Shown here piece by piece: positions 42,538 to 52,700 of a stretch of 64,000 nt of DNA. The notes under the pieces are model-generated. The model did not search any database, had not been told where the DNA came from, and saw nothing but the letters and a program-made list of their open reading frames with translations. This DNA comes from Phenylobacterium sp. (GTDB lineage Bacteria; Pseudomonadota; Alphaproteobacteria; Caulobacterales; Caulobacteraceae). How positions within the stretch are numbered: position 1 is the first letter of the stretch; every line of letters starts with the position of its first letter. Location of the stretch: NCBI RefSeq assembly GCF_013822795.1, contig NZ_PNLB01000005.1:141432-205431 (forward strand), read 5' to 3'. The position numbers and the translations under genes are program-made.

Positions 42538-42819
42538 ATGATCAAGTCGGAACTTATCGCCCGCTTGTCGGAGGAGAACCCGCACCTGACCCAACGCGAC
42601 GTCGAGCGCGTGGTCGGGGTGATCCTGGAGCGGATGATCCAAGCCCTGGAAACTGAAGGCCGCGTCGAGCTGCGCGGTTTCGGGGCCCTTTCGGTCCGTT
42701 CGCGCGACGCGCGCGCCGGCCGCAACCCGCGCACCGGCGAGTCCGTGGACGTGCGCGCCAAGCACGTGCCGTTCTTCAAGAGCGGCAAGGAACTGCGCGA
42801 ACGGCTCAACGCCGACTAG
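42538..42819 (+). CDS. ihfB: Integration host factor beta subunit
   Basis: A 93-residue DNA-bending protein. The beta-arm shows [12 protein letters not shown] with the intercalating Pro, and the N-terminus [20 protein letters not shown] is typical. It pairs with IhfA and assists sigma-54 promoters, replication and recombination. The upstream 225-base gap contains a small CGGTT/AACCG hairpin after the DUF3857 gene but no promoter I would defend. A terminator follows. Confidence 0.96.
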   Translation: MIKSELIARLSEENPHLTQRDVERVVGVILERMIQALETEGRVELRGFGALSVRSRDARAGRNPRTGESVDVRAKHVPFFKSGKELRERLNAD

Positions 42820-42852
42820 TCGCCCCATAGAGGTTTGCGGTTGACCTAAAGG

Positions 42853-42882
42853 AAGGGCTCAGTCGATCCTGAGCCTTCTTTT
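42853..42882 (+). terminator. Rho-independent terminator after ihfB
   Basis: GGCTCAG-6 bases-CTGAGCC with flanking AA/TT pairs, followed by TTCTTTTC. It lies between ihfB and mscL. Confidence 0.85.
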
Positions 42883-42901
42883 CGACGGTCAACGGTGATC
42901 C

Positions 42902-43306
42902 ATGGGCATTTTCTCTGAATTCCGCGAGTTCATCGCGCGCGGCAATGTCATCGACCTTGCGGTCGGCGTGATCATCGGCGCTTCGTTCAACAAGATCGTC
43001 GACAGCCTGGTCACCCAGGTGGTGATGCCCCCGATCGGCTTGATGCTCGGCGGGCTCGACTTCTCCAAGCTGCAGTTGGTGCTCAAGCCGGACGATCCGG
43101 CGACCGCGGCCAGCGAACTGGTCGCCATCCAGTACGGCGCCTTCATCAACACCCTGATCCAGTTCCTGATCGTCGCCTGGGTGATCTTCCTGCTGGTCAA
43201 GGGCGTGAACACGCTGCGCCGCAAGCAGGAGGACGCCCCCGCCGCGCCGACCGCGAGCGAGGCGCTGCTGACCGAAATCCGCGACCTTCTGAAGACCAAA
43301 TCCTGA
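42902..43306 (+). CDS. mscL: Large-conductance mechanosensitive channel
   Basis: A 134-residue channel with two transmembrane helices. TM1 carries the conserved GNVIDLAVGVIIGASFNKIV (residues about 14-33) and TM2 is at about 78-100 (TLIQFLIVAWVIFLLVKGVN). It opens under membrane tension to release solutes on osmotic downshock. The short cytoplasmic C-terminal helix is present (LLTEIRDLLK). The start is ATG 42902. Confidence 0.96.
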   Translation: MGIFSEFREFIARGNVIDLAVGVIIGASFNKIVDSLVTQVVMPPIGLMLGGLDFSKLQLVLKPDDPATAASELVAIQYGAFINTLIQFLIVAWVIFLLVKGVNTLRRKQEDAPAAPTASEALLTEIRDLLKTKS

Positions 43307-43347
43307 TCCGGCTTGGCTTGGCGCGCCAGCGGGGATAACTGCGGCCC

Positions 43348-43992
43348 ATGACCGTGCGCGCCAAGATCTGCGGACTTTCGACGCCCGAGACCGTGCGCGC
43401 GGCCATTGACGGCGGCGCCAGCCACATCGGCCTCAACTTCTTTCCCAAGAGCCCGCGCTATGTCGAACTCGAGCCGGCGGCGATGCTGGCCCCGCCGGCG
43501 CGGGCGCGCGGAGTGAAGATCGTGGCGGTCACGGTCGATCCGGACGACGCGTTCCTGGACCGGTTGATGGCCACGCTGAAGCCCGATCTCGTCCAACTGC
43601 ACGGCAAGGAGACGCCGGCGCGCGCGCGCCAAGTCGCCGAGCGCACCGGCGTGGGCGTCATCAAGGCGCTGTCGGTGTCGGACGCGTCCGATGTCGCGGC
43701 GGCGGGCGCCTTCGAGCCGGTGGTCGAGCACCTGATGTTCGACGCCAAGCCGCCGAAGGACTCCGAACTGCCGGGCGGGACCGGCGCGCGGTTCGACTGG
43801 ACGATCATGGCCGGGCGGCGCTTTCAGCGGCCCTGGCTGTTGGCCGGCGGCCTCGATCCGTGGAACGTCGCCGAGGCGGTCAAGCTGTCGGGCGCGCCCA
43901 TCGTGGACGTTTCTTCTGGCGTGGAACGCGGTCCCGGACTAAAGGACCCGGCCTTGATCAAGGCGTTTCTCGACGCCGTCCTTCGCGCTTGA
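43348..43992 (+). CDS. trpF: Phosphoribosylanthranilate isomerase
   Basis: A 214-residue TIM-barrel enzyme of tryptophan synthesis. The catalytic Cys is in AKICGLST (residue about 8) and the general acid Asp is at about 141 (GARFDWTIM). The phosphate-binding loops [11 protein letters not shown] and [12 protein letters not shown] are present. The start is ATG 43348; it leads a trpF-trpB-trpA-accD-folC run on the plus strand with small gaps. Confidence 0.96.
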   Translation: MTVRAKICGLSTPETVRAAIDGGASHIGLNFFPKSPRYVELEPAAMLAPPARARGVKIVAVTVDPDDAFLDRLMATLKPDLVQLHGKETPARARQVAERTGVGVIKALSVSDASDVAAAGAFEPVVEHLMFDAKPPKDSELPGGTGARFDWTIMAGRRFQRPWLLAGGLDPWNVAEAVKLSGAPIVDVSSGVERGPGLKDPALIKAFLDAVLRA

Positions 43993-44006
43993 AGTTGCAG
44001 ATTCCT

Positions 44007-45227
<1,221 letters not shown>

Positions 45228-45235
45228 CCGTCTCG

Positions 45236-45370
45236 ATGGATCGGCTGAAGTTCGCCCTGCAAGTCGTCGCCGCCGTGGCGCTGCTGCTGGGCGCAGCCTG
45301 GGCGACCGGCGTCGTCAAGGTGAACGTCGAACGCGACCCGACCCCCACGGTGCACAGGGCGTCCCAATGA
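45236..45370 (+). CDS. Small single-span membrane protein between trpB and trpA
   Basis: A 44-residue ORF starting at ATG 45236, 8 bases after trpB, and ending in a 4-bp ATGA overlap with trpA. One transmembrane helix is clear (about residues 7-26: ALQVVAAVALLLGAAWATGV), followed by a short polar tail. The exact fit between neighbours suggests it is translated. No Shine-Dalgarno stands out. The function is unknown; it could also be a leader for trpA translation coupling. Confidence 0.55.
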   Translation: MDRLKFALQVVAAVALLLGAAWATGVVKVNVERDPTPTVHRASQ

Positions 45371-46200
45371 CCAAATCCCGTATCGAGGCCCGCTTCGCCC
45401 AGTTGAAGGCGGAGAACCGGGCGGCGTTCGTGGCCTATGTGATGGCCGGCGATCCCGACTACGCGACCGGCCTGGAGATCCTGCAGGGCCTGCCCGCGGC
45501 CGGCGCCGACCTGATCGAGGTCGGCTTCCCGTTCTCCGATCCGATGGCCGAGGGCCCGCCGATCCAGCGCGCCGCCCAGCGGGCGCTGGCGAACGGCCAG
45601 ACGCTGAAGAAGACCCTGGCGATGGTCGCCGAGTTCCGGAAGGCCGACCAGACCACCCCGATCATCATGATGGGCTACGCCAATCCGCTGGTGCACCACG
45701 GCTATGACGCCTTCGCGCGCGACGCGGCCGCGGCCGGGGTCGACGGCGTGATCTGCGTCGACATCCCGCCGGAAGAGGCCGATCCGCTGGCCGACGCCCT
45801 GGACGCGAGCGAGCTGTCGCTGATCCGCCTGGCGACGCCGACCAGCGACGACAAGCGGCTGCCGGTGGTGATCCGTCGGACCTCGGGCTTCGTCTACTAT
45901 GTGTCGGTCGCCGGGGTGACCGGCGTGAAGGAAGCCGACGCCGCCGCGGTGGCGCCGAACGTCGAGCGCATCCGCGCCGCGTCCGGCCTGCCGGTGGCGG
46001 TGGGCTTTGGAATCAAGACGCCCGAACGGGCCGCCGAGATCGCCCGGGTGGCGGACGCGGCGGTGGTCGGTTCGGCGCTCGTCGAAGAGGTCGCAACAGG
46101 CTTGGCAATGAACGAATCTGTGACCGCCAGGGTTCTTTCCAAAGTGGAATCCTTGGCTAAGGCTGTGCGCTCCGCGCGAGTCGAAAGCCTCACGGTGTAG
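45367..46200 (+). CDS. trpA: Tryptophan synthase alpha chain
   Basis: A 277-residue TIM-barrel enzyme that releases indole from indole-glycerol phosphate. The catalytic Glu is Glu51 (LIEVGFPFSDP). The residue matching Asp60 of the E. coli enzyme is Glu62 (PMAEGPP). The phosphate-binding end (VGFGIKTPE, VVGSALVE) is intact. The ATG overlaps the stop of the small ORF, and accD follows 6 bases after its stop. Confidence 0.96.
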   Translation: MTKSRIEARFAQLKAENRAAFVAYVMAGDPDYATGLEILQGLPAAGADLIEVGFPFSDPMAEGPPIQRAAQRALANGQTLKKTLAMVAEFRKADQTTPIIMMGYANPLVHHGYDAFARDAAAAGVDGVICVDIPPEEADPLADALDASELSLIRLATPTSDDKRLPVVIRRTSGFVYYVSVAGVTGVKEADAAAVAPNVERIRAASGLPVAVGFGIKTPERAAEIARVADAAVVGSALVEEVATGLAMNESVTARVLSKVESLAKAVRSARVESLTV

Positions 46201-46206
46201 AACCCC

Positions 46207-47136
46207 ATGGCGATGGCTGAACAGCGAAACGACAAACCGGGCAAAAGCCCCCAGGCCCCGCGCGAACGCCGCGGCTGGCTCTCTCGGATTGCGCCCGGCG
46301 TGCGCAACCTCGTCGCCAAGCGCGAGACCCCGGAGAACCTCTGGGTCAAGTGCCCCGACACCGGCGAGATGATCTACCGCTCGGACCTGGAAGCGGCCCT
46401 TTGGGTCACTCCGTCCGGCCACCACATGCGGATCGGCGCCGAGCAGCGCCTGCGCTACACCTTCGACGACGGCCACTATGAGAAGCTGGAAGCGCCCAAG
46501 GGCGTGGTCGACGACCCGCTGAAGTTCCCCGACACCAAGCCCTACATGGACAAGCTGAAGGCGGCCCGGAAGGCGAGCGGCGCGCAGGACGCGATGAGCT
46601 CCGGCTACGGGACCATCGAGGGCGTGCCCTGCGTCGTCTCGGTGCAGGACTTCAGCTTCATGGGCGGCTCGCTCAGCGTCGGCGTCGGCGAGGCCTTCAT
46701 CAAGGCCGCGCAGGAAGCCGTGAAGCGCGGCGTGCCCTATGTGATCTTCACCGCCGCCGGCGGCGCGCGCATGCAGGAGGGCACGCTGGCCCTGATGCAG
46801 ATGGCCCGCACCACCCTGGCGCTCAACGAGGTCAAGGCCGCAGGCCTGCCCTACATCGTGGTGCTGACCGACCCGACCACGGGCGGGGTGTCGGCCTCGT
46901 ACGCGATGCTCGGCGACATCCATCTGGCCGAGCCGAACGCCATGGTCGCCTTCGCCGGCCGCCGGGTGATCGAGCAGACCATCCGCGAGACGCTGCCGCC
47001 GGGTTTCCAGCGCGCCGAGTTCCTGGTCGAACGCGGCCAGATCGACCGCGTGGTGACCCGCGCCGAGATGCGCCCGGTGCTGGGCTCGCTCCTCAAGACC
47101 CTGATGATGGGACGCGACCGTTCGAAAGCCGCCTAG
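46207..47136 (+). CDS. accD: Acetyl-CoA carboxylase carboxyltransferase beta subunit
   Basis: A 309-residue subunit that, with AccA, transfers CO2 from biotin to acetyl-CoA. The crotonase-like core is well conserved (FMGGSLSVGVGEAFIKAAQE, FTAAGGARMQEG, DPTTGGVSASYAMLGD). The N-terminal zinc ribbon is degenerate: only Cys49 (WVKCPDTGE) remains, and the other three ligand positions read Thr, Thr and Gly. The start is ATG 46207 or 46213. It follows trpA directly and precedes folC, a common neighbourhood. Confidence 0.96.
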   Translation: MAMAEQRNDKPGKSPQAPRERRGWLSRIAPGVRNLVAKRETPENLWVKCPDTGEMIYRSDLEAALWVTPSGHHMRIGAEQRLRYTFDDGHYEKLEAPKGVVDDPLKFPDTKPYMDKLKAARKASGAQDAMSSGYGTIEGVPCVVSVQDFSFMGGSLSVGVGEAFIKAAQEAVKRGVPYVIFTAAGGARMQEGTLALMQMARTTLALNEVKAAGLPYIVVLTDPTTGGVSASYAMLGDIHLAEPNAMVAFAGRRVIEQTIRETLPPGFQRAEFLVERGQIDRVVTRAEMRPVLGSLLKTLMMGRDRSKAA

Positions 47137-47149
47137 GCCTTGTCATTGC

Positions 47150-47268
47150 GCCCCCTCTGGGGGAGCTGTCAGCGAAGCTGACTGAGGGGGACTTTGACTC
47201 CGAGCGTTGCGGCGGCTGCGGCCCCCTCCACCACTTCGTGGTCCCCCTCCCCTAAAAGGGGAGGAATT
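47150..47268. repeat. Family C palindromes between accD and folC
   Basis: One copy is at about 47150-47200 (CCCCCTCTGGGGGAGCTGTCAG, then GCTGACTGAGGGGGACTTT). The second, at about 47219-47268, contains CACCACTTCGTGGT and ends AAAAGGGGAGGAATT. The same sequences recur, inverted, at 56176-56304. The end of the second copy contains the folC ribosome-binding site. Confidence 0.85.
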
Positions 47269-47272
47269 AGAC

Positions 47273-48592
47273 ATGTATGATCCCATCCGTGCGTCGGACG
47301 AGGCGATCCTGCGGCTGCGGGCGCATCACCCCTCGCTCATCGACCTGACGACCGGCCGCGTCGAGCGCCTGCTGGAGGCGCTGGGCCATCCCGAACGGAA
47401 ACTGCCGCCGGTGATCCATGTGGCCGGCACCAACGGCAAGGGCTCGACGGTGTCGTACCTGCGGGCGATCGCCGAGGCCGCCGGCCTGAAGGTCCACGTC
47501 ATCACCTCGCCGCACCTGGTGCGCTTCGCCGAGCGGATCCGGGTGGCCGGCGAACTGATCAGCGACGCGCGGATGAGCGAGCTGATCGACAAGCTCGAGG
47601 CGGCCAACGCCGGCGAGCCGATCAGCTTCTTCGAGATCACCACGGTGCTGGCGCTACAGGCCTTCGCCGAGACGCCGGCCGATCTCTGCATCGTCGAGGT
47701 GGGCCTGGGCGGGCGGTTCGACGCCACCAACATCTTCGATGCGCCTGCCGTCAGCGTCATCACCCCAGTCGACTACGACCACCTGGAGATGCTGGGGCCC
47801 GAGCTCTCCAAGATCGCCTGGGAGAAGGCCGGCATTATCAAGCAAGGCCGCCCCGTCGTGGTCGCCCGGCAGATGGAGGAAGGCGAAGCCGTCATCCTGG
47901 AGGAGGCGGAAAAGCTCGATGCGCCGCTGACCCTGATGGGCCGCGACTTCGACGCCTGGGAAGAGCGTGGGCGGCTGCTGGTGCAGATGGAAGACCAGCT
48001 CTACGACCTGCCGCCGCCCAGCCTGTTCGGCGGCTATCAGTTCGCCAACGCCGGGCTGGCGGTGGCCGCGGCCCTGGCGCTGGGCGACCCGCGCATCGAC
48101 GAGTCGGCCCTGGCCAAGGGCGTCTCCAGCGCTGTCTGGCCGGCGCGCTTCCAGCGCCTGACCGAGGGGCCGATGGCGCGGCTGGCGGCGACACGCGGCT
48201 CTGACCTGTGGCTGGACGGCGGGCACAATCCGCATGCCGGCCGGGCCTTGGCCGAGGCGGCCGGGCGGCTGGTGGCGCGCGATCCGCGGCCGCTCGTGCT
48301 GGTCGCCGCGATGTTCGCCCGCAAGGACGCCCTGGGCTTCTTCCAGCCGTTCGCGGACCTCAAGCCGACGGTGTTCGCCACCACCTTCGATTCACCGAAT
48401 GCGGCCCCGGCCGACGAACTGGCCGCCGCCGCCGCCCAGGCCGGTTTGGCCGTGGACGAGGTCGCCGACGTCACGGAGGGCGTGCGCCGCGCCCTGGCCA
48501 TGCCGGGACCGGCGCCGCACATCCTGATCTGCGGCGGGCTGCACTTCGCCGGCGAGGTGCTGGCCATGAGCCCAGAGACCTGGCCGACATGA
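47273..48592 (+). CDS. folC: Folylpolyglutamate synthase/dihydrofolate synthase
   Basis: A 439-residue Mur-ligase-fold enzyme that makes dihydrofolate and adds glutamates to folates. The P-loop is GTNGKGST (about residues 49-56), the omega-loop follows (TSPHLVRFAERIR), and EVGLGGRFDATN is at about 142. The start is ATG 47273 with GGGGAGG 9 bases upstream; that site is part of a repeat. The stop overlaps the next gene as ATGA. Confidence 0.96.
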   Translation: MYDPIRASDEAILRLRAHHPSLIDLTTGRVERLLEALGHPERKLPPVIHVAGTNGKGSTVSYLRAIAEAAGLKVHVITSPHLVRFAERIRVAGELISDARMSELIDKLEAANAGEPISFFEITTVLALQAFAETPADLCIVEVGLGGRFDATNIFDAPAVSVITPVDYDHLEMLGPELSKIAWEKAGIIKQGRPVVVARQMEEGEAVILEEAEKLDAPLTLMGRDFDAWEERGRLLVQMEDQLYDLPPPSLFGGYQFANAGLAVAAALALGDPRIDESALAKGVSSAVWPARFQRLTEGPMARLAATRGSDLWLDGGHNPHAGRALAEAAGRLVARDPRPLVLVAAMFARKDALGFFQPFADLKPTVFATTFDSPNAAPADELAAAAAQAGLAVDEVADVTEGVRRALAMPGPAPHILICGGLHFAGEVLAMSPETWPT

Positions 48593-49272
48593 TCCCCTGG
48601 GTTCACCTGGGAACGGCGGTCGTGCCCGGCGACGGCGGTGAACTGCGGCTCATGCAGCGCGGGACCGAGTTCTCGATCATGTCGGGGCCCATCGAGCTGA
48701 TGAGCAGCCGGCTCAGCGGTTCGGAGAAGGCGCTGGCGACCCTGGCCTGCGAGGCTCTCAAAGATCGCCCCAGGCCGCATTTCCTCATCGGCGGCTTCGG
48801 CATGGGCTTCACCCTGCGCGCGGCCCTGGAGAACCTTGGCCCATCGGCGCAGGTCACGGTCGGCGAGTTGGTGCCCGAGATCATCGCCTGGGCGCGCGGG
48901 CCGATGGCGCATCTGTCCGGCGAGTGCCTGCAGGACCCGCGGCTGACGATCGTCGAAGGCGATGTCGGCGATCTTATCCGGTCGGGCCGCGAGACCTACG
49001 ACGCCATCCTGCTGGACGTCGACAATGGGCCCGAGGGCCTGAGCCGGGCGGAGAACGACAGGCTCTACAACGACAGCGGCCTGGCGGCGGCGCGGCGCGC
49101 CCTGCGGCCGGGCGGAATCCTGGCCGTCTGGTCGTCGGCCCGCGACGAGCGCTTCACCAAGCGGCTGCGCAAGGCCGGCTACGATGTGGAGGAGGTCGGG
49201 GTGCGCGCCACAGGCGGCAAGCGCGGCGCGCGGCACGTCATCTGGATGGCGACCGCGCCCGCGAAAGGCTGA
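48589..49272 (+). CDS. Spermidine synthase-like (SAM-fold) protein
   Basis: A 227-residue Rossmann-fold protein related to SpeE. Motif I is FLIGGFGMGFTLRAAL (about residues 64-79), the acidic loop TVGELVPEI follows, and DAILLDVDNGPEG sits where SpeE has its catalytic Asp. A substrate-binding Tyr/Asp set typical of polyamine enzymes is not clear, so it may not make spermidine. It is translationally coupled to folC. It ends at a strong hairpin. Confidence 0.8.
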   Translation: MIPWVHLGTAVVPGDGGELRLMQRGTEFSIMSGPIELMSSRLSGSEKALATLACEALKDRPRPHFLIGGFGMGFTLRAALENLGPSAQVTVGELVPEIIAWARGPMAHLSGECLQDPRLTIVEGDVGDLIRSGRETYDAILLDVDNGPEGLSRAENDRLYNDSGLAAARRALRPGGILAVWSSARDERFTKRLRKAGYDVEEVGVRATGGKRGARHVIWMATAPAKG

Positions 49273-49295
49273 CGCAGCCGGGAGGCCCGGCTGCG
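49273..49295. terminator. Bidirectional hairpin between the SpeE-like gene and trxA
   Basis: A perfect 10-bp GC-rich stem, CGCAGCCGGG/CCCGGCTGCG, with a 3-base loop, starting on the base after the plus-strand stop and 11 bases from the trxA stop. Confidence 0.6.
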
Positions 49296-49305
49296 CCGTA
49301 GAAGC

Positions 49306-49629
49306 TTAGATACCGGCTTCGTTAAGCCACTCGACGATCTTTTGCTTGGGCATGGCGCCGACCTTCATCGAGGCCATCTGACCACCCTTGAACAGCATCA
49401 TCGTCGGGATGCCGCGCACGCCGTAGCGCGACGGGGTCGTCGGGCTGTCTTCGATGTTCAGCTTGGCCACGGTGACCTGCTCGCCGAGTTCGGCGGCGAT
49501 CTGCTCCAGGGCCGGAGCGATTTGCTTACAGGGGCCGCACCACTCGGCCCAAAAGTCCACCAGCACAGGCTTTGACGCCTGCAGGACGTCCTTGTCGAAG
49601 GATTCGTCGGTGACCGTCACGGTGCTCAT
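49306..49629 (-). CDS. trxA: Thioredoxin
   Basis: A 107-residue thioredoxin with the redox site WCGPCK (Cys31, Cys34), the cis-proline in RGIPTMMLF and the usual VDFWAEW start of the motif strand. It reduces protein disulfides in the cytoplasm. The ATG is at 49629. addA lies upstream on the same strand, so trxA may be at the end of that operon or have its own promoter in the 81-base gap. Confidence 0.97.
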   Translation of the reverse strand: MSTVTVTDESFDKDVLQASKPVLVDFWAEWCGPCKQIAPALEQIAAELGEQVTVAKLNIEDSPTTPSRYGVRGIPTMMLFKGGQMASMKVGAMPKQKIVEWLNEAGI

Positions 49630-49710
49630 GAAAAGCTCCTTATAGCCCAGCCTGAAAAACGCGTGGCTGCGGCTCTCGATCCGCCGATGTAGGCGGGCAT
49701 GGCCCTGGTA

Positions 49711-52700
49711 TCAACCTTCACGATGGAGGTCGGCAAGGGTCTGACGCCACAGGTTTTCTGGAACCGCCATCAGCTTCGGGCCATCGGTCCAGACCAGGGC
49801 CGCCTCGATGCGCCGGCCCTCAAAGATATCCTCCAGCACCGCGGCGTAGATCGCCATCTGCCGCAGGTAGGCGCGGTCGGCGTCCTCGATGCGGTCGGGC
49901 GAGGGGCGGTTGGTCTTGAAATCCGCCACCAGGACACGGTCTTGCAGCACCACCAGCCGGTCGATGCGGCCGGAAATCGCCAGGCCCGGCGGCAAGCCGC
50001 GAGCGGTCCCGGCGACTGAGACTTCCGCCCGGCTGCCGGGCCCGAAGACTTCGGAAAAGCGGGAGTCGGTGAGCACGCCCATGGCCGCGGCGATCATCTC
50101 GGCGCGCTGTTCGGGGGTCAGATCACGTTCGCGCGAGAGGATGCGGGCGGCGGCGGCTTCGCGCTCCGCGGGCGGCAGATCGGGCAGGATCTGCAGCAGC
50201 CGGTGAATCAGGTCGCCGCGCCGGAAGCGGCCCAGGCCTTCTGTGCGGATCAGCGGCGAGGTGGCGGGCGTGGCAACGTCCTCGCCGAGCTGCGAGGGCG
50301 AGGCGTAGCGGGCGAAGGCCTCGGCGGGCGGCGCGATCTGGGCCCAGGCGGGCAGGGGCGCCGTGGCTTCAGCGCGAACCAGAGCCGCGCCCAGGGGGAC
50401 GGGATCGGGGCCGAAGCGCACGAACTCGCGGCCGCCGCCGCGGATGTTCCGCTTCTCACCGCCGACGTCGGCGTGGTCGAAGGCGGCGACCGCCGCGCCC
50501 CACCAGCCCTTGATGTTCTCTTCCTTGGCGGTGGCCGAGACCCGGCCGCACAGCACGAGGCGATCGCGTGCGCGGGTCAGGGCGACGTAGAGCAGGCGCG
50601 CGGCCTCTTCCTCATCCTTGCGGGCACGCCACTCGCGGGCCTCCAGCGAGGCGGCGCAGTCGGTCCCCTTCGAGGTGCTCCAGAGGAAGCCGCCCTCCTG
50701 GGTCCGCATCAACGGCGAGCCGCGGGCGGTGCGGCCCAGCGTGGTCTCCGGCAGGAAGACGATCGGCGCCTCCAGGCCCTTGGCGCCGTGGGCGGTCATG
50801 ACCCGCACCTCGTCGCGGCCGGCCTCCATCTCGCGCTTGACCGTGATGTCGAGGCTGGCGAGCGCGGCGGCCAGACTTTCGAGGTCCTCGACGCCGCGGC
50901 CCTCGGCGGCCAGCACCTGGGCGAGGAACTCGTCGAGGGCGTCCTCGGCCTCGGCGCCCAGCCGCTCCATCAGCCGCCGACGCATCGAGACGCCGCGCTC
51001 GTCGCGCAGGGCCAGCAGGTGCGAATAGAACTCGAAGGGCCGCGCGGCGCGGTTGGCGACCAGCCATTCGACGAGGTCCGCAGCGGCGGCCCATTGCGGC
51101 TTCTCTTCGCGGCGGCGGCGCAGCAGGGCGGCGAGGTTCTCGCGGCCGCGGCCGTGGGCCAGGGCGTAGAGGTTGTCGTCGGAGAGGTCGCAGAACGGGC
51201 TGCGCAGCAGCGCCGCCAGGGTCAGTTCGTCGGCCGGATATTGCGCGAAGCGGGCCAGGGCCAGCAGGTCGTCGAAGACGATGTGTTCGCTGAGCGCCAG
51301 CCGGTCGGCGCCGGCGACCGGGATCTTGCGGTGCTTGAGGGCGCGTAGGATCTCCTCGAACAGCGCCTTACGGCGGCGGACAAGGATCAGCACGTCGCCG
51401 GCGGTGGCCGGGCGCGGCTGGCGGGTGTCCTTGTCCAGCACGGCGTCGCCGCGTTCGATCAGGGCGCCGATCTCGGCGGCGATCTTCTCGGCCAGGCGCT
51501 TGTTGGCGCTGGCCTGGCCTTCCTCGTCGAGCGGCGCGTCCCAGGCGTCACGGACGTCGCCCTTCTCCTCGCGCTCCAAGGGCCAGAGGTCGACGCAGCC
51601 GGCGTCGGAGCGCACCGCCTGGTGGACGATGGCCTCGGCCTCGACGCGGGGCAGGATGGCGGCGGCGAGCTCGGGCGGGGAAAACGCGGCGTCCACGAAG
51701 CGCAGCACCTGGGGTGTCGAGCGCCAGGAGGTCAGCAGGTCGACGCGCTCGAACCGGAAGCCGGCGCCGGTGGCGCGCTCGCGGTGGAATTCGAACTCCT
51801 GGATCAGCAGCTCGGGTCGCGCGCCCTGGAACGAGTAGATCGACTGCTTCTCGTCGCCGACGACGAACATATTGCGCTCGAGCATCCGCTCGGTCGGCTG
51901 GCCGGAGCCGGAGAAGAACTCCTCGGTCAGGGCGCGGACGATCTCCCACTGCTCGGGGGCGGTGTCCTGGGCTTCGTCAACGAGGATATGATCAACCCCG
52001 CCGTCGAGCTTGTAGAGCACCCAGGCGGCCATCGGGCGCGAGGCGACAAGATCGCGTGTTTTTTCAATGAGATCGGTGAAGTCCAGCGCGCCTGAGGCGG
52101 TCTTCTCGATGGCGTAGGCGGCGAGGTAGGCACTGGCGAGGATCAGCGCGCCGTGGGTGTCGTGGGCGACGCGGGCGGCGCGGCGGCGCTCGCGGGCGAT
52201 CTCCAGGCGGTCCTGTTCGGCCAGCAGGAAGAACCGCAGGTCCTCGCGGGCCTTGAGGCCGGAGGTCTTGGCGACCCAGGCGACGGGCGTGCTCTCGCCC
52301 TTCTCGGTGAAAAGGGCGGCCAGAGCCTCGTCGAGGCCGGCGCCGTCGGCCAGCGCGGCGGCCAGCTTGGCGGAGTTGGTGATGTCGGCCTTGCCGCCCT
52401 GGGCCAGCACCTCGACGCAATCGCGCCAGGCCGAGCGGTTCATTTCGGCCAGGGCCTGCGCTTCGATCGCCTCGGGCTCGGTCGGGGCGTCGAACTCGCA
52501 GACCTGCCAGACATGCTCGATCACGCCTTCCAGGCCGCCGTGGCGGTCGAAATAGGCGCCGAGCGCGCCGCGCTGGCTCTCGAAGGTCGCGAACATGCCC
52601 TGGAAGCTCTGGAAGTCGAGCGCCACCGAGAAGCGGGCGTAGGCCTGGGCGACGACGCCCTCGCCGCGGAGGGCGTGGCGGGCGACGGCCTTGCGCGCGG

